Assembly: GCA_026874595.1 (NCBI GenBank)
Contig: CM049313.1
Span: forward strand, 35,493,159 to 35,557,158
DNA from: Sipunculus nudus
Taxonomy: Eukaryota; Annelida; Sipuncula; Golfingiida; Sipunculidae
Reading direction: 5' to 3'
Length of the DNA stretch: 64,000 bases
Positions 22,901 through 31,733 of this stretch are shown piece after piece. Within the stretch, counting starts at the first letter, position 1, and each line of letters starts with the position of its first letter. The notes beneath the pieces are model-generated. The model made no database searches. It was not told the DNA's origin and saw only the letters and a list, made by a program, of their open reading frames with translations. The translations under genes were made by a program, and so were the position numbers.

Positions 22901-25900
22901 GTACAAAATTCAAGGAGATGTCAAGGACTAAAAAGGAAATGGGCTATTTTTCAAAGGCATTCAAGCCCTCACCTTTAACATTTTAAATTGATCATACAAG
23001 TTTTTCAGGGAGCCTAATCCACACTGTATACATTGTGCAAGGCTTGTTAATTACCTCCAGAATTGTATTTCTGAAACTGCTGATGGTGGCCCACTGTCTG
23101 GACAGGACCGGGAACCAGGTTGTGATTTTGGAAGACTGCGGCGACTCCATCTGGAGGGAGGCGTTGACATGACGGGCCAATAGATAAAGTCTTGTGGCCA
23201 GCAGGTAGTCCTCATTGTCTATTGCACTCCAGATCTAAATCACAAACCTCACATTGATTATTATGTTGAGTGAACTAATTTTAATCTGTGTAACAGCAGA
23301 ACTGTTTCTCAGTGTCCTAAAACCTCAGGAAGGTCAAAACTCTGTTTTATATTTCTGTTCACCACTTTTTACCTGCTATCAATATTTCAGGCAACCATCT
23401 AATGTGAAATTGTGAATACTTTCAGTTCACTCAAGGGTGTTCTTATTAGACAGGTGGTCTTGTTGGACAGTTGGTCTTTCAGACATATTCTACTGTAATC
23501 AGGTGTTTATGTAGTTCTTTATGGCACACTGAGCTGTCACTCCAGCATGTAGTGTATTACTACACTCTACATAGATAGAAGCTTTTCTGAAATCTATTAC
23601 CACAGTACTGTTTTATACCATTGTCGAAATAAAGTGCAGGGGTTTTTTCTGTGTTGCCCTTACCTTTTCGGGCATATCCAGCAAAAGTTTTATTTGGGCC
23701 GCAATGCCGAAGTAGTTACTCTCACCGTCCTTCCTACAACACAAAAAAACATAATTCAAATTTAAGTATCAGTTAATAACATAATTGAAAATTGTGCACA
23801 TAGTTTTGCACAAAATGTCCCCTATAAAATATATGTGGTTGTACATAACAAGTTTACCGTCTGTGTTTAGGGATTAGAGCTCTTCTGTCAGGGTGTTTTG
23901 AAAGAGGATAGATGCTTCAGCATTGAAGAACAGTTTACCTGACAACATAAAACATGCCAATTCTTTAGTTGCCTGTCAATATTTAGCACAATATAAATAC
24001 TGTCAATAATAATAACAAGCAAATTTGTTATTTCCTCTGCTTCTGACTCTTGTTATCATCATTCATGCTTGCCCAATGTTTCAGTTTTTATTCTGGCCTG
24101 AAGATGCCTCCACATGTCATTGTGCCTGTTTTAAGTTTTCATGGTCCCCTGAAGATGTCTCCACATCATAATTTTGGTTGTGAAATAGGAACAAAATTTC
24201 AATTTATTTTTGTTTTGGAGCTGGTTAGAATAAATTTTCAGACAGACACTCCAAAGCCTATACCAATCAAGGAATAATTAGAGCAATCACTGACCAAAAT
24301 TTGAATGATATCAGATAATATTTAAGAAAGCTTTTGCACAGAAACAAAAAAATGTGACGGACAGACAGACAAACCAAAATCAATGTCCCCCGTTCCGAGG
24401 AAGTGGGGGACAATAAAATGCTCCACAGTAACTAAGAGGTAGATACAAGTGAAATGTATTATTGTGTTTACCTTGCTTGATCATGCCTTGGTTTCTGTGA
24501 GGGTGATATTCCATGGACCATGTGAGTTCTCTTCAGATTCTGGGTGTATTCCTCAATCTTCCCTATAGATTCCTTCACCTGGAAAACAAAATCATGTTCA
24601 ATCTCAATCAACTGTTTAACAAAATTTTAAATGCTTTCAATATTTTGTGAAGTCCAAGGGCTATTTGTAGGCATGTCATTTTCACAAATCTCTGTGGCCT
24701 GACTTTACACCTGGTACTGACATAAATTTGTATTAAGACTGTAAAGTATTGTCAGCACTCAATAATAAGGCACAAGCACATGAAATAAGTAAACATATTT
24801 GTAAATCTTCTCTTATATTTTCACTGTGTAGTCTTTAAATATTAAACATTAAAATACTTAATAGGCTTATTAAATAATAAAATGGTTCCTAAAGCTATTG
24901 ATACAGCTCATCTCTATCGATCTAATGTGATTACCTACTGAATAATGAAATCAAGCCAATAATCTGAATGCATAGGGAAGCCTACAAATAATTATTTGCT
25001 ATAGTGTACACTACAGACCTTGATTGCACAGTTCTTCATCTCTGTGATGGTGTCAGCTGCTTCAATAAGTTCTCGGTATCGTTCTCTGATGAAAGCAAAA
25101 TGACTGTCATTTTACCTATCACATTCACTGTTTCATACAATATTACAGAAACGCAGGTAAGTATACCTGAAAACAATCACTTTTGCTGCTCTGATTCTTC
25201 AAACCACCTTGTGCAACATTTGTTACCATCATTTCTGACAGCATCCCACTACTTAAAGGTACTGATATCACTAACAATAAACTATAACAAACATGAAATT
25301 TCTTTTTAACAATAGCTGTACTGTATCAAAAAGACCCTTTATTTCTGCATTTTGGTAAATCTCCATGGATATATGTTACTGGTAATTTCTGCCTGTTGAC
25401 AAACCAGGTACAGAAAATGGTACAGATCACCACATAATAAAGATGTATGGATTTGTTGTTAATGCACATTTTCTGTTGTGTTCCTCAATCAAAGCATAAT
25501 ATCAATATTGAAACATTCAAAATGTAATGGTCACTTCAGTGCATTATACAGCATGACTACTGTCATGATTAGAAAAAATAGTGTAAAAACCTGGTTATAA
25601 ATGTATTTATTTACAATAAATTTACAAGAACCCTCAACCAAACAATTAAGCAAAAAAATGTTGTATCCACATTGCAGTAAGTATAAAATCTCATAATTTT
25701 CCTTGTGTATTATAACATGATATGAATATTCTGACAAACTACTTCAAAAACTCACCCCACCATCTGTCTCAGGTCTTCCTTCTTCCTCTCAATCTGGGAC
25801 CTGGGATTACATTGAAACTGATTACATCTAAATAAATAACATTTAAACAGATTACATTTAAATTGGTTACATGTAAATTGATTACATTTAAATTGATAAC

Positions 25901-28900
25901 ATTTAAATAGATCACATTTAAATAGATTACATTTCACTGTCATAAAGCTAGAATAAAATTAATGTTTTTTGGAAAAGGGGTGTTTAACTACCTATATATA
26001 TTAGTTTTTTGTTTTTGTTTTAAATCTTTTTTATATTTGAGGTGACTGCTTCATTCTTTTACTGCTAGCTTAATGAAGTATATGTACATCTGCAGAATTC
26101 CATTCCGGTTTCCGACTACTTGACGGGGAAGTATCACATGCCTCCTCTCATTTTATATCCAGGTGCTAACCTGGCCCAGTGACTACTGCACCTGTGGGCC
26201 ACAAATGTGTAATCAACCCCTATGCTTGGGTCACTAAGGTACCCCAAAAAGGCGCACTTCTTTGTCAGTGAAGCATGGCTGTTGGGAAGGACCTTCCTAT
26301 TAAGCCTACAAAGTGGCCACCCTTGGTGGTGGCCGACTGCAGAAAATCTCACAGCCTTGGCTGAGAATTGAACTGATGATCTCCAAGCTTTGAGCCTTCT
26401 GCTCTAATTAATTATCTTGAGAAAAACAAATTGGGTTATAATTGTGCACCTCCCTCCTCATGATAATATAGTTAAATTCACTAACACAATCTGGTTCTGT
26501 TTATAGTACCTCAAACACAATTTCGGATATAGAAATACATCAAGGGTATACAAATAATGGAGACAGAAGGTGGGTAAACTGGCTGTCATATGAGAATATT
26601 TATCATTTTTTTTTTAATATGTAATTTTATTTTGAAAATACAAATAATAATTTTGTTGAGTAATAGACAAATTAATTCATGCAACAGCTGTAGAATTTTG
26701 TTTTCGAGACAAAGTTTCAAAATTGACTTCTTTATGACAATGCAGCCTTAAATAACTAAAAAGGTATCAACTTAAGTCTCTATCCACTCCAGTCAATCTT
26801 CTAGTGACATTATCTAACCATTAGAATGTCCTTCACTATTTTTTTCTTTTAGGTAAAGTTGATATTGGTATTCTGTATACCTGAATGTATAATGTTCATA
26901 TTTGTCTTTTATAAAGTCTGACTGCAGTAAAATGATAGCAAGGTGGAAGCTTGGTGTTACAGATCCAAACAAGGGACCCATGGGTCACTGTGCTCAGCTG
27001 AAGTTGACCTTGAAGGTAAAAATCTAAAATAATATCACTTTTTTCAATTAAATCTATTTTTTTGATAATATATATTATTAAATATATGTATTTTTTTATT
27101 TTATGAAATGTATACAACTAAAATATAACTAATGTCCCAAGTCCACTGATGAAAGGACTTGGTGGTGGTTGGGGGGGGGGGGAATGGTGGGAGTTATCTG
27201 TATTATTATATCTGTATTATTATAGTGTATATACATAGGATTTTCACTTCATTCAAAAATGCTTACAAGATAAAAAAAGGTCATTCATAATTACTTAATA
27301 TTTAAAAAAGGACAGACAAACTGGTAGACAAACTAATTTGATAATATATGAAGTTTCAATTATTTCTGAATTATTTATTATGTCAAATATTTTTAAAGTT
27401 TAACATCTGCAATAATACACAAATGAATATATAATTTGCTTTCAAATTTCAGACTTAAATAGCTTAATTCCAAACACATACAGCATATAAAAGTCATTTC
27501 AACAGTGCTTATAGGAAAAATCTCATAATTAATATATATTTAATGATAACGGAGAGATGTTGGACAGAGCTGATCACTTTATGTTCATTCTCTTAAGGCA
27601 AGAATATGTTTCAATGAGATCTAATCCCATTTTTTTAAATTAATTAAATTTTACACATTTGCAATAAAAACTAATTTCCTAGTGCACAGGTGCACAGGAA
27701 TCAATGGCAGCAGAGGGGGGTGGGGGGGGGGGGTGGAGATTGTGGGATTAACAACACTTCTGCATATATACATACAGGGCAAACAAAGCCTGATCTCCAA
27801 TTCTGCTGAGGCAGGAAAAAAATGAACAAATGTTGGTATAAGTTCCTCAATTTTTTTTTATTATAAAATTATATTTCTATACATTTCTGATATAACATAT
27901 ATATCTGAATATTAAAGTTGATTCATAATTTTAAATTGCATCATCATAAATTTCCATCTTGTCAGATAACACCACATCATGCATACAAATGTTTATTTAT
28001 TTTTTACCACAAAAATGTATAATTTTAATTTGCAAAACAATTATTATCTTAAAATAATACTTGATTCAGATTTCACAATTTTAAATTGTGCCTTTATTTA
28101 TCCATAATTTGCTTCATATTTTATACATTTAAGCATACTGATGGGTTTAATTATATTTGTTAAAATCTTTTAAAGAAAATTGATTTCTTAAAAAATGCTA
28201 CATTAACACAACATGGCATCTTCTGAATTACACCCTGAATTACTTTTTCAATGAAAGTTTTTGTATATTGGAGTGGAATCAGCATTACAATTAAGGATAT
28301 ACAGTGAAAACAACAATAACTAGAATATGGGTAGTCGACAAGCGACTACGTGTATCCGCCTAAATCAGAGTCGAACGGGTGAAGTGAGGCATGGATTGAG
28401 TGGCAAGGGGAAACAGAGTGAAGTTTTGCATATTAGCATGGATGTCTGCAGCCAAATTGTGTATGTAGGTTTATAAATTTAAGCATACTGATGGGTTTAA
28501 TTATATTTGTTAAAATCCAGAAAGCCGTCCAAGTTGTATACATATGCAAAATTTAAGGCAGATCAGTCAAACCACTTCATCAATATGAGTGATTTTAGCC
28601 CGTGGCAGACAAACAGATGGACGCTGTGCAAAAATGGTTGCAGGTGGCGCCACGAGTTTTGCGTATGATAAAGAGCTATGTGAGAACTATACACATGCAA
28701 AACTTTGGCCCAATCGGTCAAACGGTTCCTGAGATATGAGCCTGGATGTCTGCTGCATTAACTAGAATGTAGGTGGCGCCACCTGTCATAAAATCAAGAG
28801 AGCTGTTGGGGATGTATAAACCTGCAAAATTTTAGGCAGATAAGTCAAACCACTGCCGAGATATGAGTGATTTTATCCCATGGCAGACAAACAGACGGGA

Positions 28901-31668
28901 GCTGTGCAAAAATGGCTGCAGTTGGCGCCACCAGTTTTGCGTATGATAAAGAGCTATGTGAGATCTATACACATGCAAAATTTTGGCCCAATCGGTCAAA
29001 CGGTTCCCGAGATATGAGCTTGGATGTCTGCAGCGTAAACGTGAATGTAGGCGGCGCCACCTGTCATAAAATCAGAAAAGCTATCCAGGATGTACACGCA
29101 TGCTGAATTTCAGGTGAATTAGTCAAACCACTGCAGAGATATGAGTGATTTAAACCCAAGGCAGATGAACAGATGGACACTGTGCAAACATGGTTGCAGG
29201 TGGCGCCACCTTTTTTTGTGTATGTTATAAAGCTCTCCAAGGGCTCCATTTGTGCAAAAAAATTTTCCTGATCGGTCAAACGGTTCCAAAGATATGTGGG
29301 TTTATGTGTGGAAACAGACGCACAAACGGACGCAGAGCGCAGAGGAAAGGTCAGAGGTCAAAACAAAATCGGGGCGCAGCAGTTCACATGTGTCCCGAAC
29401 ATAATCCCGGGTTTTTGTAAAATTCCGCCCAGTGGTTACGGAGCAGTTCTCCGGACACCTACGCGGCCGCGGGTGGTGATATTAGAATTACTGTACACCT
29501 GTCACAGCAGGGAATCTCCCCCAGTGACTGTAACAAATCAGAAACCCTGGCATAGCTGACTTCCACTGACCTGGAGTGGAACCCTGCATCTGGACTAAGC
29601 AAATGACTACAATAGCGCCTCATGAAAAAAATCAATTACTAGCCCAATTTTCAAGCTCTTATTTTCAAATTTCAGATTTGAACAAATTGAATACTTGTTT
29701 TACATGCTGTGAAAGTTTAATCAATAGTGCTTACAGGAAGTGCCATGGTCAAAGTTGGGCAAAATTTAAGGTACTGATATTATTTGTATGCTAATAACTT
29801 AAAAAATTTACAAAATTCAGATCTAATTTGGGGTAAAAAAATCAAATCTTAATTAAACAAAGTTATATACTTGGGAAAATAGTCTCTAGTTTCAAAATTG
29901 TTCATGTTAGGTGAGTAAATATTTTTCCTGATTTTTTACAAAGTCAATTATGTTTAGGCCCATAACTGAAAGAAATTATACTTAACGGACTTAATTTCTG
30001 GCATGTATATAGGAAATATATAGGAGATTACTTCTGGTAAATATTTAGAAAAACTGATAAGTGGTTTTGATATAAGGCAGTCCTGAAGTGTGATAATAGG
30101 TTTCTAATGGAAATTTGAGGTTTTTCCTAAAAAACTTGAAGGAACAAAGTCATATTGACCCATTTTTCAGTATGGTAGGAGATTTTAGGGGACATCTAAC
30201 AGTATGCCAAATTTTGGAATTGTAGGTCTCACGGGTTCAAAATGTGCCAGTCTAACACACAGACAGACGGACAGATGAAAGGACAGCCGGACAATGGACC
30301 ACAACTATAGCTCAGATGACTTATTGTCAACTGAGCTAAAAATTATAAATACAAGCTTCCCTACTGACACCAATTACAGTATACTAGCAGAAAGGTAATG
30401 TAAAAACCCAAGGTATGTGGATAGATGATTTGTGTCATCGAAGAGCACATCTGCAGTAGCCTAATGAGCAGTAGCTCACAGGATAGCTCAACTGGCTAAT
30501 CAGAAACAGGGTTATCTGAAGATAATTAGAAGGGGTCAGAACTTAGTCAGGCACTCAAGTCAGAGAGTTGAACAACCAAAAATTAACAGTAGCCTGGCCA
30601 GCAATACAGAGTTTCCCAATCAACCCTTGGTGGATGCAGTGCACACATGGTAGCAACTGGTTTTATACAGTTATCAGAAAGATTAAAAATGTTTGTAGTC
30701 AATTGATGATTAAACTGTAAAATTCCATGTACGAGGCCCCCATGTAGAGTAAGGCTTTACATTCCTAATTTGGACTTCACAATATGAAAATGTTCACACA
30801 TTTATGAAAGCTATGGGATGAATACTTTGAATGGATGAGTCAAACTGATATGGGAAAAATGCTTTTACTAAAACTTCCAGTTTAATAAGGTTATCTGCCC
30901 TTGTTATGGTACTTGATAAAAAAACTTTAAATTAATAACAAAAAAAGGCAGTTTTAACTTCAACATCATCACAAATATAATGCCACTACACACATGAATG
31001 ACATCCAAACTGGAATAAACATGAACAATTATTGTAGCTTGTAAAATTAAACTGAACATACATATAAATCTTCATTATAGCTTCATTGGAGTTAATACAA
31101 TATTTTACAAATCAAACAAATATACTTCAGAATATGATGCTATAACAAAATAATAATGCTCACTTCATATGTGTATTATGAGGGTAGATCATTTATGCAC
31201 TGCAAATAAACTTTGACTGGATTAAAAACAGACAAAACACAATGTTACAGTTGAAAGCTATGAACGATTCAGTTGAAACCAAAAATTTACCTGGTCTTTT
31301 TCTCAATGTCCCTGATCTCATCGATGGTGAATTTTTCAAAAAGGACATTGGTGTCAACCTCATGGGTCAGCAAACCTGTTAGTAAATAGAGAAAACAGTC
31401 TGCAGGCCTGACTTCAGGTACACAATTTATAAAGAAGTGCATAACAGCTGACATTATCAACATTAAATAATTATTATAATTTTAACTGTTCATCAAAATA
31501 CACTTGTAAAATTAAAGTTTTTTCTTGACCTGTGGTGTCAATTTATCTTCAAGGGTGGGGGGGGGGGGGAAGACATGCAGGGTGGAGAGATGACTCTCAA
31601 GGGTGGCCCTGGGGGGGGGGGTGAAGGTATGACAAGGGTGAGAGGGTAATCAAAGTTCGGACAAAACA

Positions 31669-31733
<65 letters not shown>

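Noticed and set aside
25752-25943. 63-aa minus-strand ORF rich in KCNQF repeats, resembling a cysteine-rich peptide
   Set aside because: The repeats are the 15-bp minisatellite read through in frame; only the last 16 or so residues are COG1 exon 3.
30480-30560. tRNA-like start GGATAGCTCAACTGG
   Set aside because: A-box-like only. No B box at the right distance and no cloverleaf, so neither a tRNA gene nor a SINE is claimed.
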